Positions 23,054 through 32,426 are shown, numbered from the stretch's first letter. The stretch is DNA of 37,077 nt from Bdellovibrio sp. 28-41-41 (GCA_002256935.1 NCGL01000044.1:1-37077); one strand, 5' to 3'. Made by a program: numbers and translations. The notes: generated by a model from the sequence alone, not told the origin.

Positions 23054-24805
23054 TTGAAGCAACTACCGGATCACTTAAAAAAATACATCGTTGATCAGAA
23101 TGATCAAAAATACACGCCAAAGGAACAAGCAATTTGGCGCTTTATTTTACGCCAGCTAAAAAACTATTTAAAAGATCACGCGCACGAAAGTTATCTGGAC
23201 GGTTTAGAAAAAACTGGGATCTCGTCTGAAGAAATTCCTTTAATCAAAGACATCAGCAAGCATATCGAAAAATTCGGTTGGCGCGCTCTGCCCGTCAGCG
23301 GATTTATTCCACCGGCCGCATTCATGGAACTGCAATCGTTAAGCATATTACCAATAGCTTCGGAAATGCGCTCGTTAGATCATTTAAAATATACTCCGGC
23401 GCCTGACATCGTTCACGAAGCCGCTGGCCATGCGCCATTCTTGGCGCATCCTGAATTTGCAGACTATTTGAAAAAATACTCCACTGTTGCTAAGAAAGCG
23501 ATTATCAGCAAAGAAGATTTAGATATCTACGAAGCTATTCGCGTACTTTCTGACTTAAAAGAAAATCCATCATCGACTCCGGAGCAAATATCATTCGCAG
23601 AAAAACATCTGAGTGCTGTCGTTGAACAAAACACTACTGTATCTGAAGCTGCGGAACTTGGTCGCATGAACTGGTGGACCGCAGAATACGGATTGATTGG
23701 CAGTGTCGATAACCCTAAAATCTTTGGTGCTGGATTACTATCTAGCGTTGGTGAATCGAAAGATTGCCTAAAAGCCAATGTGAAAAAACTACCTCTAACA
23801 ATCGACTGTCTAAACTACTCTTACGATATTACAGAGCAACAGCCACAGCTTTTTGTAACTCCTAGCTTTAGACATTTAGAAAAAGTATTATTCGAAATGG
23901 CTGATCGCATGGCCTATAAAACAGGCGGCATTTCGGCTTTAGAAAAGGCAAAGCAATCTCAAGCTGTGAATACGGTAGTTATGAACTCAGGCGCCCAGGT
24001 CAGCGGTATATTATCGAACTTCGAAAATGTTAATGAACGTGTTGATTTTATTCAATTCTCGAGCCCGACTCAAATTTCTGTCGGCGATAGTCAGTTACCA
24101 GATCACGGAAACGATTATCATGCGACCGGCTTTAGTTCTCCGATTGGAAAGTTCAAAGATATCTCGACATGTCCTTCAGAATTAGCTGACGAAGCATGGG
24201 AAAAACTAGGTTTGCAGATTGGCCAAAAACTAACAATGACCTACGAGAGCGGTTTTGTTGTCGAAGGTATCTATTTCGGCCGCACAGTTCGTAATGGAAA
24301 AACACTCCTAATGAAATTTAAAGACGCAACGGTCACTAAAGGCGCGAAAAAATATTACCAGCCAGAATGGGGACCTTTTGATTTATTACTAGGCTCCGTT
24401 GTGACTAGTGTATTTGGTGGGCCTGCCGATCGCATTGCCTACGGACAGAATGATGATTTCGTGGTCAAGCGAATTGCCGTTAAATCTCCGTCAGAAACTG
24501 ATATCAAAATCAATCAACACTATGCAGATATTCGCCACATGCGAACTAAGTTCAATTTCGAATCGCCGGCACTACCTGCTTTGAAAAATATTTTCGCAAA
24601 GATGCAGGAATTGGATTCAAAGGACTGGCTCATCGTTTTAGAAATCTATGAAATCTTAGTCAGTCGAAAAGCTGAAGTTTCAAAAGAAGCTGGCTATAGT
24701 GAATTCTTAAGGTCTGTACACCAAGAATTAGAATTAAAGAAAAAATCAGCAAAGGACAATGCTGACTCAATTGAACAGGGAGTTCAATTGGCTGCGCAAA
24801 TATGA
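23054..24805 (+). CDS. Phenylalanine 4-hydroxylase, long form
   Basis: A pterin-dependent, iron(II) aromatic amino acid hydroxylase making tyrosine from phenylalanine. The catalytic domain lies within about residues 50-330. The 2-His motif is TPAPDIVHEAAGHAPFLAHP (both His bind iron) and the Glu ligand follows in WWTAEYGLIG. GAGLLSSVGES is also a family landmark. At 583 residues it is about twice the 260-300 of the short proteobacterial PhhA. The C-terminal 250 residues are an extension also known, from memory, in long bacterial forms. It starts at TTG 23054 with AAGGGA upstream. The stop overlaps the next gene (ATGA). It feeds tyrosine to the HPPD/HgmA operon at 31,096-28,933. Confidence 0.9.
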   Translation: MKQLPDHLKKYIVDQNDQKYTPKEQAIWRFILRQLKNYLKDHAHESYLDGLEKTGISSEEIPLIKDISKHIEKFGWRALPVSGFIPPAAFMELQSLSILPIASEMRSLDHLKYTPAPDIVHEAAGHAPFLAHPEFADYLKKYSTVAKKAIISKEDLDIYEAIRVLSDLKENPSSTPEQISFAEKHLSAVVEQNTTVSEAAELGRMNWWTAEYGLIGSVDNPKIFGAGLLSSVGESKDCLKANVKKLPLTIDCLNYSYDITEQQPQLFVTPSFRHLEKVLFEMADRMAYKTGGISALEKAKQSQAVNTVVMNSGAQVSGILSNFENVNERVDFIQFSSPTQISVGDSQLPDHGNDYHATGFSSPIGKFKDISTCPSELADEAWEKLGLQIGQKLTMTYESGFVVEGIYFGRTVRNGKTLLMKFKDATVTKGAKKYYQPEWGPFDLLLGSVVTSVFGGPADRIAYGQNDDFVVKRIAVKSPSETDIKINQHYADIRHMRTKFNFESPALPALKNIFAKMQELDSKDWLIVLEIYEILVSRKAEVSKEAGYSEFLRSVHQELELKKKSAKDNADSIEQGVQLAAQI

Positions 24806-25602
24806 CTACAGAATTTAATATCAAAGTGGTTTTAGTTAAAACCTTATACGATCGCAATATCGGATCGACCTCACGCGTGATGAACAACATGGGAACCGAT
24901 GAACTGATTCTTGTAGCCCCTCAATGTGAAGTGACCTTTGAGGCACAGCTGGCAGCGGCCACAGGTCAAACGGCTCTTCAAGAACGTAAGATTTATTCTT
25001 CTTGGGATGAGTTTTATAAAAATGAACCCGAAGGTGTCCGCATTTCTTTCACCGCTCGCGATGGACGTGGCCGCCTAGTTAAAGATTTTGACACACAACT
25101 AAAAGGCTATTTAGAAACATTACGAGACGATCTTGAGGAAGATAGAACGGGAACTAAAAATATGTACCTTATCTTCGGTCCCGAAGATGCGGGTTTGTCA
25201 GCAGCCGATATGGAAATGTCTAACTTTGCCGTATCGCTACCGACCTATGGAGATAATTCGAGTTTTAATTTATCTCACGCAGTTTTGATGGGCCTATTTA
25301 TCTTGCGACAAAATATCGGCGGCAAACGCACTGTTTTAGATGGCTCTCAATTAGATAAAGAAAAAACAACGGCGCCGATTTCATTGATTAGCTCAACACT
25401 TCGTGAATGGCTGATTACTTTAGGGCTGAATCTGGATGCGGGCCGAGTGAATGCGTACACCGTTCTTCATCGCATGCTTTTGCAAAATGCACCGACGCCA
25501 AAAGAATATCAGATGCTAGAAACTATGCTTCAGCAAACGATTCGAAAATTAAAACGCCTTAAAGAATTTGAACAGAAAGAAAGAGACAGCCGAGGTCAAT
25601 AA
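24802..25602 (+). CDS. SpoU/TrmH-family RNA methyltransferase, TrmJ type
   Basis: A 266-residue knotted (SPOUT) methyltransferase. Motif 1 is DRNIGSTSRVMNNMG, motif 2 is LIFGPEDAGLS and motif 3 is SLPTYGDNSSFNLSHAVLMG, which together form the AdoMet-binding knot. Absence of an N-terminal L30-like domain and presence of a C-terminal helical arm (residues about 190-266) fit TrmJ, which makes 2'-O-methyl C/U at tRNA position 32. TrmH or another SpoU member cannot be excluded. Its ATG overlaps the hydroxylase TGA by 4 nt. The stop codon sits in the loop of a hairpin at 25589-25610. Confidence 0.85.
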   Translation: MTTEFNIKVVLVKTLYDRNIGSTSRVMNNMGTDELILVAPQCEVTFEAQLAAATGQTALQERKIYSSWDEFYKNEPEGVRISFTARDGRGRLVKDFDTQLKGYLETLRDDLEEDRTGTKNMYLIFGPEDAGLSAADMEMSNFAVSLPTYGDNSSFNLSHAVLMGLFILRQNIGGKRTVLDGSQLDKEKTTAPISLISSTLREWLITLGLNLDAGRVNAYTVLHRMLLQNAPTPKEYQMLETMLQQTIRKLKRLKEFEQKERDSRGQ

Positions 25603-25610
25603 ACCTCGGC
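25589..25610. terminator. Hairpin at the end of the hldD operon, shared with the convergent gene
   Basis: GCCGAGGT (25589-25596) and ACCTCGGC (25603-25610) form a perfect 8-bp stem with a 6-nt loop containing the TAA stop of the methyltransferase. CAAAAACGG follows on the plus strand, and on the minus strand the hairpin follows an ACCGTTTTTGG stretch. It lies between convergent genes and may slow or end transcription both ways, but lacks a textbook U-tract. Confidence 0.5.
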
Positions 25611-25620
25611 CAAAAACGGT

Positions 25621-26010
25621 TTAGCCTTCTTTTTGAAGGTCGCCGATATTGTCTTCTAATTGATGAACCTGAGTTTCTAAGCGCTCGCGTTTCTTAACTA
25701 GCGAGACCAAGTAATCTACGGTTTCTTTATTTTTTAAAATTGTATCCAGCTCTTTATCGATCGTATCGATCTCTGAATCTAGAATGCGCTTGTGGATATT
25801 CATTGAATCCACCATGTCTTGATCTTCAATCGGACTTTCCCAATCTAAATCATCTGCGACATCTTCGGCAGCGCTATCTAATATTGTTCTTTGAACATTA
25901 CGGCTGGTTGTTGTGTTGTTATGAGCTTCTGAATCGTGTTGCTCTGACAATGCGGAACTAAGTGTCTTGATTAGTGAACCAAGGAATGACTGACTACTGC
26001 CATCTTCCAT
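25621..26010 (-). CDS. Small acidic coiled-coil protein of unknown function
   Basis: A 129-residue, highly charged protein. The N-terminal part (MEDGSSQSFLGSLIKTLSSA) is followed by an acidic, low-complexity section. A long heptad-like helix comes next (residues about 70-125, HKRILDSEIDTIDKELDTIL ... LVKKRERLETQVHQLEDN). No signal peptide, membrane segment or known domain was recognised. It is convergent with the hldD operon and monocistronic. A structural or adaptor role is plausible from the coiled coil alone; nothing more can be said. Confidence 0.6.
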   Translation of the reverse strand: MEDGSSQSFLGSLIKTLSSALSEQHDSEAHNNTTTSRNVQRTILDSAAEDVADDLDWESPIEDQDMVDSMNIHKRILDSEIDTIDKELDTILKNKETVDYLVSLVKKRERLETQVHQLEDNIGDLQKEG

Positions 26011-26407
26011 ATACTGTTTTGAAGTAACTCCCGGCTAGGTGCCTGATTAATCTATCTTCGCTGCCCGACATTTTAAAATGTCTTAGAATCCCGACACGAA
26101 GTAGGTGATGACACCAGTATATCAAAGCCACAATCAGTTTACTATTTTTGGTATAGTCCTGAATCCCGCGTTAATGGCGCGAGATAGAACTATTAGCTTA
26201 TAAGGACCCGGCATGAATTAAATTTTTTTCACGTTTTTGAGACCTAGACTTTGATGTGGCAAATTTCCCTGTTTTTTATCACAAGATTGACAACCTAGAC
26301 CTGCGTAGTTTTTAGGCAATGCATTCAACCCATTAGACGTATTTGCCCTTTACTAAGGCAGTTTCCCTCGATAGATTTCGCGTATTCGCACATTTCAAGG
26401 GGCATTG
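26011..26407. other. 397-bp gene-free region, possible structured transcript
   Basis: No coding frame was found. Between 26,156 and 26,229 there is a possible small structured RNA: GTCC (26156-26159) can pair with GGAC (26204-26207) around a short CGCG/CGCG hairpin, and a run of seven T follows at 26223-26229. Two direct copies of ACCTAGAC lie at 26242-26249 and 26293-26300, the second just after a perfect TTGACA (26287-26292). No convincing -10 box is at the right spacing. The segment just before 26408 carries the AAGGGG Shine-Dalgarno of the peptidase gene. Confidence 0.4.
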
Positions 26408-27682
26408 ATGAAACAAATTTTATTGGGTTTAATTTCCGTAGGATTTAGTTTCATTGTACAGGCCGGAATTAAAGAGGACGTTACGTATCTTGCTTCAGAT
26501 AAATTAAATGGCCGTGTTACGGGTACTGCAGAAAATCTTGAAGTACAAAATTGGCTGATTCAACGACTAAAAGAACTAAAAATCAGACCGGCTGGAAATA
26601 CAGCTAAGACATCGTTTCAATATCCGTTTGCCAATAGTTATGATTTTAAAACGCAAGAAAAAATCCATGGTACAAATATTATGGGTATCGTTTACCCGCG
26701 GAAAAATTGGACTGAAGAAAAACCACACCTGTTAATTGGCGCGCACTATGACCATATTGCCACATGCTGGAAAAAATTCGACGCTGAAGACAGCATCTGT
26801 AATGGCGCTGCTGACAATGCCGCCGCCGTCGCCGTGGTACTATCTGTTGCGCAAAACTTAGCGGATTCAATTCAGTCGCCTGTTGCCCTTGCGTTTTGGG
26901 ATGGCGAGGAAAGCGGCTTGCTAGGTTCAGATGCATTTCTGAAAGAACCCAGTTTTGATCTGTCACAGCTGAATGCGTATATCAATTTAGATATTATCGG
27001 TTTGAATTTATATGCCGGTTTAGAGAACCACCATATGATCATTGGCAGCGAAACGGGCGGCGCCAAATTAGAGAAACTAGTAAAAGAAATGGCCGACCAA
27101 GAAAGTAGTAAAGTAACCTACCATCGATTGAGCTATGCGTTTGGACACGGGCGAAGCGATATGTCGTCATTCATTCGCCATGGTTTGAATGTCCCACTTT
27201 TATTCTTCTCTGATGGTGACGGTCCGGTGTACCACTCGTCATCTGACGAAGTGAAAAACATTAATTTTGATAAAGTGTCGTCCATTGCTGAAGTCATCCG
27301 CAAGCTAAGCATTCAGCTATCAAAAATGAGTGCCTCGGAGTTTGAATACCGCCAACCGACTATCTTTATCGATAAAGGTACGTTTCTGCAAATTGTGCTG
27401 ACGAAAATCTTCGGCACCAACCACATGCTGAAAACCGGCTTTCCAGTTCCAACATATTCCGATTTAGATGTCGTTATGGAATTATACGAGAAAGCGATTC
27501 AAAACGCCGAACGTAATAAATTGAAACCAGAGTCAGTTAAAAAATTAACGGACTTGTTAAACTCAATGAAAGAAATTAAAGCCAAAGGTAATAAGAAATT
27601 ATTCGGAATGGATAATTATAATTTACTGAAAGCCGCTGCGATTTTCACAGCAACCACGCGCGAGCTAACTTTTGTGCCTTAG
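26408..27682 (+). CDS. Secreted M28-family zinc aminopeptidase
   Basis: A 424-residue exported metallopeptidase that removes N-terminal residues from peptides. ATG 26408 with AAGGGG upstream is preferred over the adjoining TTG. The signal peptide is MKQILLGLISVGFSFIVQA. The co-catalytic zinc ligands appear in order: His and Asp in LLIGAHYDHI and GAADNAAAVAVV, the catalytic Glu-Glu in WDGEESGLLGSDAF, Asp in INLDIIGLN, and the late His in GPVYHSSSDEV. The C-terminal 120 residues form an additional helical region. It ends 2 nt before the convergent ribD-type gene. Probably digests peptides in the periplasm or outside the cell. Confidence 0.92.
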   Translation: MKQILLGLISVGFSFIVQAGIKEDVTYLASDKLNGRVTGTAENLEVQNWLIQRLKELKIRPAGNTAKTSFQYPFANSYDFKTQEKIHGTNIMGIVYPRKNWTEEKPHLLIGAHYDHIATCWKKFDAEDSICNGAADNAAAVAVVLSVAQNLADSIQSPVALAFWDGEESGLLGSDAFLKEPSFDLSQLNAYINLDIIGLNLYAGLENHHMIIGSETGGAKLEKLVKEMADQESSKVTYHRLSYAFGHGRSDMSSFIRHGLNVPLLFFSDGDGPVYHSSSDEVKNINFDKVSSIAEVIRKLSIQLSKMSASEFEYRQPTIFIDKGTFLQIVLTKIFGTNHMLKTGFPVPTYSDLDVVMELYEKAIQNAERNKLKPESVKKLTDLLNSMKEIKAKGNKKLFGMDNYNLLKAAAIFTATTRELTFVP

Positions 27683-27684
27683 TC

Positions 27685-28932
27685 TTATACTAAAGCCGTT
27701 AACAACGTATCGTCGTCCATATCTAGTTTTTCGATATTTTTTAACTGTATTTTTTTAGACATTGAAGACAGCTGCAAATCGTCGGAATAACCTAATCCGT
27801 CACCCATGATAACCGACGCAATAAATGCGTAGGTGCGATTGAATGCTTTTTGCAAGATGTACTGATTCAATGTGCCCGGTCCGCCTTCGACTAACAAAGA
27901 TTTCATTCCTCGTTCAAAACAAAACTTATGAATTTCCTCTAGCGGGAAAAACCCGGATTCGCTTTTATTAAGGAACAATACATTTTTAAAAGATCCCGGC
28001 GTACTATCTGCGGCCTGAGACGCCTTTGTATCGATAACGAAAAATACATTTTCTTTTTTGTGAGCTTTGGCAATTTCAAGCTTTTCAAAGGACTTGAAAA
28101 CTTCAGCATCGGGGTCGATGACTATGAGCTTGCCTTCTTTGCTAACACCTTCAAGCCTGATATTTAGTTTTGGATTATCACGCAAAACAGTCCCAGCACC
28201 CACGATCAATCCATCATGAATGCTTCGTAAATAATGAGCGTATGTTCTTGAAGTAGCGTTAGTAATCCACTGGCTTTCATAGTTCTTTAACGCCATTTTT
28301 CCATCTAAGGACTGCGCCCACTTCAAAGAAACAAATGGTTTGCTTTGACGAACATTCAGTAAAAAATTTTCTGCTAAAATTTCTAATTGTTGATTAATAA
28401 AAGCAGTATCGCTTTGGTTCATGATCGGCGTCGTCTTGCCTTCGGAGCGATCTGTAAATTCAGAAAATAAAATAGCTTCTTTGCCCGCATCTTTAATAAT
28501 CTGTGCACCTTTGCCCGAAACCAAATGGAATGGATCTACTAAACCATACACGACCCTCTTAACCGGCAGATCCCTGATGAACAAAGCACACGAACCCGTT
28601 TTTCCTACATGCGCACAGGGCTCTAGAGTCACTACAACGGTCGCGTCTTGTAGTTGTTCGCGATCTAAATCTTTTAAAGCATTAATTTCAGCATGAGCGC
28701 TGCCGTAGACTTGGTGATAACCTTTGGAAAGAAAATTTCCATGACCATCTAAAACTACACAGCCCACCATCGGATTTGGCGAAACATTCTGCGCGCCTTG
28801 GTACGCTTCATGGATGGCAATCGCCATCGCTTGTGAAATATTTATTTTCTTTTTAGTCGTAGAAGAGATTTCGCTTAATAGCTGTTTCAGACCGAAAGCA
28901 GAATAGAGTTTCTGACAACGAACATCCACCAT
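27685..28932 (-). CDS. ribD: Bifunctional riboflavin biosynthesis protein RibD
   Basis: A 415-residue two-domain enzyme of riboflavin synthesis. The N-terminal zinc deaminase has the HAE motif (GSAHAEINAL) and the second zinc motif EPCAHVGKTGSC. The C-terminal NADPH reductase has FVSLKWAQSLDGKMA, HDGLIVGAGTVLRDNPKLNIR and SLLVEGGPGTLNQ. It acts on the pyrimidine product of GTP cyclohydrolase II. The start ATG directly abuts the TAG of the upstream homogentisate dioxygenase gene, indicating translational coupling. The N-terminus is about 35 residues longer than typical, so an internal start (near MAIAIHEAYQ) is possible. No other rib gene is present here. Confidence 0.92.
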   Translation of the reverse strand: MVDVRCQKLYSAFGLKQLLSEISSTTKKKINISQAMAIAIHEAYQGAQNVSPNPMVGCVVLDGHGNFLSKGYHQVYGSAHAEINALKDLDREQLQDATVVVTLEPCAHVGKTGSCALFIRDLPVKRVVYGLVDPFHLVSGKGAQIIKDAGKEAILFSEFTDRSEGKTTPIMNQSDTAFINQQLEILAENFLLNVRQSKPFVSLKWAQSLDGKMALKNYESQWITNATSRTYAHYLRSIHDGLIVGAGTVLRDNPKLNIRLEGVSKEGKLIVIDPDAEVFKSFEKLEIAKAHKKENVFFVIDTKASQAADSTPGSFKNVLFLNKSESGFFPLEEIHKFCFERGMKSLLVEGGPGTLNQYILQKAFNRTYAFIASVIMGDGLGYSDDLQLSSMSKKIQLKNIEKLDMDDDTLLTALV

Positions 28933-30045
28933 CTATTTAGACATCCAGCTCTTCCAGTAGTCTTTCAATTCAACATCATCCAGAGAAGAATCGATTTCTA
29001 AATTTTGGCGAGTGTCAATCATCACCGCGACTTCATCCGTATGAGTTTTCGTTCCCGCATTTTTTACGGCTTTAGGATGGGGACCGTGAGGAAATCCTGC
29101 TGGATGCATCGATAACATTCCCGCATGCAAGTTATCACGACTGAAGAAGTTTCCTTCGTGGTAGAAAAGTACTTCATCGTAATCAATATTTTGATGATAG
29201 AACGGAACTTTTAGAGCATCTGGATCGCTTTCTAATGGACGAGGCAAGAATGTACAAACAACAAAGCCATTGGCTACGAATGTCGTGTGCGCACTGGGCG
29301 GTAAATGTACACGCGCCGACAACATCGGCATCATGTCTTTGATATGTAAAGTAAACGGAAAGAAATCACCTTTCCAGCTTACAGTATCGTAAATGCACGT
29401 ATCGTATTCAAAGCGAGTCATATGATAACCTCGCTTTGCTTGAACTTGAGTTACACTAATATTTTCGGCTTTTTTAAATGCATGAAGTTCTTCCAGGCTT
29501 GGTTTACCGAATGCGGCTGGATCATAGAATGCATTCTTTCCAACCATTCCGCGATCTGGTTCACGATAAGAACTTGATTTTGATTCGATAACTAGAAATT
29601 CAGTGTCTGATTTCGCAACCACTGTGTGCGTGCAGCACTTTGGCATCATGATGTACTGACCTGGATTGTAATGTAGCAATCCATATTCAGTTAGAATAGT
29701 ACCTTCACCTTTGTGAGTGAAGTACAATGTATCGCCGTCCGCATTTCTGAATGCGCGCAGAGTTTCCCCAGCGACTTTGGCTGGGATCGATGTCATGTAT
29801 AATCCAACATCGTTATTATAGAACATGCGCTGCCAATGGTTAGATGGCTTTTTTAACTCAACAAGATCATACAAATGCGGCTTCAGATTTCCTTCGATTA
29901 AATTCCATCGCGTACTGGGCGCTGGTTTAATTAAATGCGATACGGGACCGAAGAAACCGCCACGGCCCTGTTCTTCTTCAAAATGTCCTTGAGGAATACC
30001 TTTGTGCCCTTGAGTTGTATTTTTACCTTGTGAGTATTGGTGCAT
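28933..30045 (-). CDS. hmgA: Homogentisate 1,2-dioxygenase
   Basis: A cupin-fold Fe(II) ring-cleaving enzyme of tyrosine catabolism, converting homogentisate to maleylacetoacetate. I start it at ATG 30045 (MHQYSQGKNTTQGHKGIPQG), one base after the stop of the HPPD gene and with GAGGAT in the HPPD tail as ribosome site. The frame runs upstream to 30165, but that part is just the other reading of HPPD. The iron ligands are visible near the end: a His in FYHQNIDYDEVLFYHEGNF and the cluster in SMHPAGFPHGPHPKAV. The 370 residues are a little shorter than the 430-440 of many homologues, as in other compact bacterial forms. Coupled to HPPD upstream and RibD downstream. Confidence 0.92.
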   Translation of the reverse strand: MHQYSQGKNTTQGHKGIPQGHFEEEQGRGGFFGPVSHLIKPAPSTRWNLIEGNLKPHLYDLVELKKPSNHWQRMFYNNDVGLYMTSIPAKVAGETLRAFRNADGDTLYFTHKGEGTILTEYGLLHYNPGQYIMMPKCCTHTVVAKSDTEFLVIESKSSSYREPDRGMVGKNAFYDPAAFGKPSLEELHAFKKAENISVTQVQAKRGYHMTRFEYDTCIYDTVSWKGDFFPFTLHIKDMMPMLSARVHLPPSAHTTFVANGFVVCTFLPRPLESDPDALKVPFYHQNIDYDEVLFYHEGNFFSRDNLHAGMLSMHPAGFPHGPHPKAVKNAGTKTHTDEVAVMIDTRQNLEIDSSLDDVELKDYWKSWMSK

Positions 30046-30046
30046 A

Positions 30047-31096
30047 TTATAAATATCCTCGTTCTTGTTGATCACGCTCAATCGCATCGAATAATGCTTG
30101 GAAATTACCATCGCCAAATCCGAAATGATTTTCACGCTGGATAATTTCAAAGAAAATCGGACCAATCATATTTTTTGTAAAGATTTGCAATAGGTAACCA
30201 TCGTGATCACCATCAGCCAAGATCGCATTTTTTTCTAATGTATCTACGGCTTCTACAACATTAGGAAGGCGTTCTTTTAACATGGCATAATACGTCTTTG
30301 GCGGCGGAGTTAAGAATTCAATGTCTTTCTTTTTAATCTCGCCCAAAGAATTGATGATATGATTTGTCGTCAAAGCGATATGCTGGATACCTGATCCTTT
30401 ATATTCATCTAAATACTCTTGAATTTGAGATTTAGTACCTGTTGGTTCGTTGATAGGAACAGAGAATGTTCCACATGGAGAGCGCATCACTTTAGAAATC
30501 AAACCTGTCGATTTACCTTTGATGTCGAAATAACGAGCTTCGCGGAAACCAAAAATGTTCGTGTAGAAATCACACCACTTTTGCATTTCGCCTTTAGGAA
30601 CGTTGTTCGTGAAATGATCCACGATTTGCAAACCGCTGCCTTTAGGTTGAGCTAATTCGCCTTTGATGCCAAAAGTAGTTTCATAAAATTTCTGCAAAGA
30701 TTTGTTATCTACTAAATAAACTAGTGAATCGCCAATACCGTAGATAGCCGGAAATTCACCTAATGTTTTCACACCACTTTTTGCATCAAAAGCGCGAGCA
30801 CCACGAGCCACCGCTGTTTTAAAAGCGTAGTCTGCGTCGTTTACTAAAAAACCGGTTGAGCAAACCGCTGGGCCATGAAGTTCGACAAATTTCTGTGCGA
30901 ATGTGCCTTTTTCATTATTTAAAATAAATCGGATTTTACCTTGCTGAAACAAATGAATTTCTTGTTTTCCGGCTTGCGCTGTTTTTTCAAAACTCAGCTT
31001 AGTAAATAGCTTCGCGAAATCGAAAGTTTGAGGACCAGTGAATTCAACAAATTCCACACCTAGTATACCTAATGGATTGGCATCTTGACTCGACAT
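30047..31096 (-). CDS. hppD: 4-hydroxyphenylpyruvate dioxygenase
   Basis: A 349-residue vicinal-oxygen-chelate-fold enzyme converting 4-hydroxyphenylpyruvate to homogentisate. ATG 31096 is chosen because AAGGAG lies six bases upstream; the frame extends to 31138 with no such signal. The three iron ligands are visible: His in LQIVDHFTNNV, His in SGIQHIALTT and Glu in PIFFEIIQRENHFGFGDGNF. The C-terminal helix ERDQQERGYL is also conserved. It is first in a tight three-gene unit: a 1-nt gap to homogentisate dioxygenase, which abuts ribD. A clear terminator or promoter between the helicase gene and this one was not found (58-nt gap). Confidence 0.95.
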   Translation of the reverse strand: MSSQDANPLGILGVEFVEFTGPQTFDFAKLFTKLSFEKTAQAGKQEIHLFQQGKIRFILNNEKGTFAQKFVELHGPAVCSTGFLVNDADYAFKTAVARGARAFDAKSGVKTLGEFPAIYGIGDSLVYLVDNKSLQKFYETTFGIKGELAQPKGSGLQIVDHFTNNVPKGEMQKWCDFYTNIFGFREARYFDIKGKSTGLISKVMRSPCGTFSVPINEPTGTKSQIQEYLDEYKGSGIQHIALTTNHIINSLGEIKKKDIEFLTPPPKTYYAMLKERLPNVVEAVDTLEKNAILADGDHDGYLLQIFTKNMIGPIFFEIIQRENHFGFGDGNFQALFDAIERDQQERGYL

Positions 31097-31154
31097 AAAG
31101 GGCTCCTTATGAGACCAAATTAGGCTTGCCGAACCCAAAGTTCAAGCAAAAACT

Positions 31155-32426
31155 CTAAGGATTAAAGCCAAAATCAGGATCGAATTCGGCGTCCATTTCC
31201 CCGCCATAAAAACGAATAACTTCAGGGTCTGCCTTTATAGATTTGGACGACCATTTGATTAAATTTAAGCCTTTAGAATCCCGTAATCGGCTGAGGGCTA
31301 CATACGCTTGTCCAGGCTCCCACAGCTGCGATAAATCGCACCAAATTTTATCTAGGGTTGCGCCCTGGCTTTTATGAATGGTTGTTGCATAGCCCAAATT
31401 CAAGGGATACTGCGAAGCCGACATTGTGACCTCACCTTCCGCGTTTAAAAAATCAAAAGAAACTTTGTCGACCGTAACCTCGCGACCAGAGCCCTTTGCA
31501 ACCGTGATCCGCCCATCTTCAAATTGTCGAACAACACCCTGAGTGCCGTTGATCCAGCGTTTTTGTGGATCGTTCTGAGTAAAAACAACTTCTGCACCAA
31601 TCTTTAAAACTAATTCTGCCGGAACTGGAAACGTATTTTTCATTTTTTCTAATTTAGCTGAATCGCCCCAGTACAATGTTGGAAAAATGTGGGTGTCAGA
31701 ATTAATTTTAGCTAGCTGCCTGATATTGAATTGCTCGGATTGATCTCGAAATGGAAACAAACGAATTCCAGTATCTGATTCATCATGAACTTTAATTTTT
31801 TCATTCAAGAACTCGAACACCCGCTCAGTAACACGGCCCTCGCGAACGTCGCCAAGAACTCGCAAAAAGGCATCATCGTGCGTTCGATGATTCGTCGTCA
31901 GAAAGGCTTTTTGAAATTGAATTCGCTCCCACACCGGATGTTTGAAACCCCAGTTTCGAGGCCCTAATTTATTTATCGGTGGTAACTGCGCAAAGTCACC
32001 TACCGCGATGACACGCATACCGCCGAAGGGATGCTCGTTTTCACGCGCCCAGCGGGAAATGCGTTCCGCGATATCCAGAACATCACCGGAAATCATCGAC
32101 ACTTCATCGATGACTATGCCTTCAACCGCTTTGATTCGCTTTTTTAGTCGCTTGTCTTTTTTAGCTTTTTCAAAAACTCGCTCGGGTCCACCTTCCATGA
32201 TTCCTAAACCAAAGAAACTATGGAATGTTCGCCCGCCAACCAAAACAGCCGCGGCACCGGTCGATGCCAGCACGGGAAATTCATTTTTATTAAACTCTTT
32301 TAGGAATTTTTTGATTAAGAAACTTTTACCTGAGCCCGCCGGACCCGTCAGAAAAACATTCTCGCCTGATAATAATAAGTGAAATGCCTCAAGCTGATCG
32401 CCTTGAAGCTCTATGTCCGTAAGCAT
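31155..32426 (-). CDS. PIF1-like ATP-dependent DNA helicase
   Basis: A 423-residue superfamily-1B (PIF1/RecD-like) helicase. Walker A TGPAGSGKSFL at about 27-37, motif Ia ASTGAAAVLVGG and TFHSFFGLG, Walker B IVIDEVSMI, motif III VGDFAQLPPI, and the late motifs LGYATTIHKSQGATLDK and YVALSRLRDSKGL are all present. This is a complete motor core, without the long accessory domains of eukaryotic Pif1. Such bacterial proteins unwind DNA 5' to 3' and act in replication or repair. It lies 58 nt upstream of HPPD on the same strand, so it may share its transcript. No strong Shine-Dalgarno at the ATG. Confidence 0.9.
   Translation of the reverse strand: MLTDIELQGDQLEAFHLLLSGENVFLTGPAGSGKSFLIKKFLKEFNKNEFPVLASTGAAAVLVGGRTFHSFFGLGIMEGGPERVFEKAKKDKRLKKRIKAVEGIVIDEVSMISGDVLDIAERISRWARENEHPFGGMRVIAVGDFAQLPPINKLGPRNWGFKHPVWERIQFQKAFLTTNHRTHDDAFLRVLGDVREGRVTERVFEFLNEKIKVHDESDTGIRLFPFRDQSEQFNIRQLAKINSDTHIFPTLYWGDSAKLEKMKNTFPVPAELVLKIGAEVVFTQNDPQKRWINGTQGVVRQFEDGRITVAKGSGREVTVDKVSFDFLNAEGEVTMSASQYPLNLGYATTIHKSQGATLDKIWCDLSQLWEPGQAYVALSRLRDSKGLNLIKWSSKSIKADPEVIRFYGGEMDAEFDPDFGFNP

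Noticed and set aside
30046..30165. 40-residue N-terminal extension of homogentisate dioxygenase
   Set aside because: It overlaps the coding 3' end of HPPD in another frame; the ATG at 30045 has its own GAGG site.
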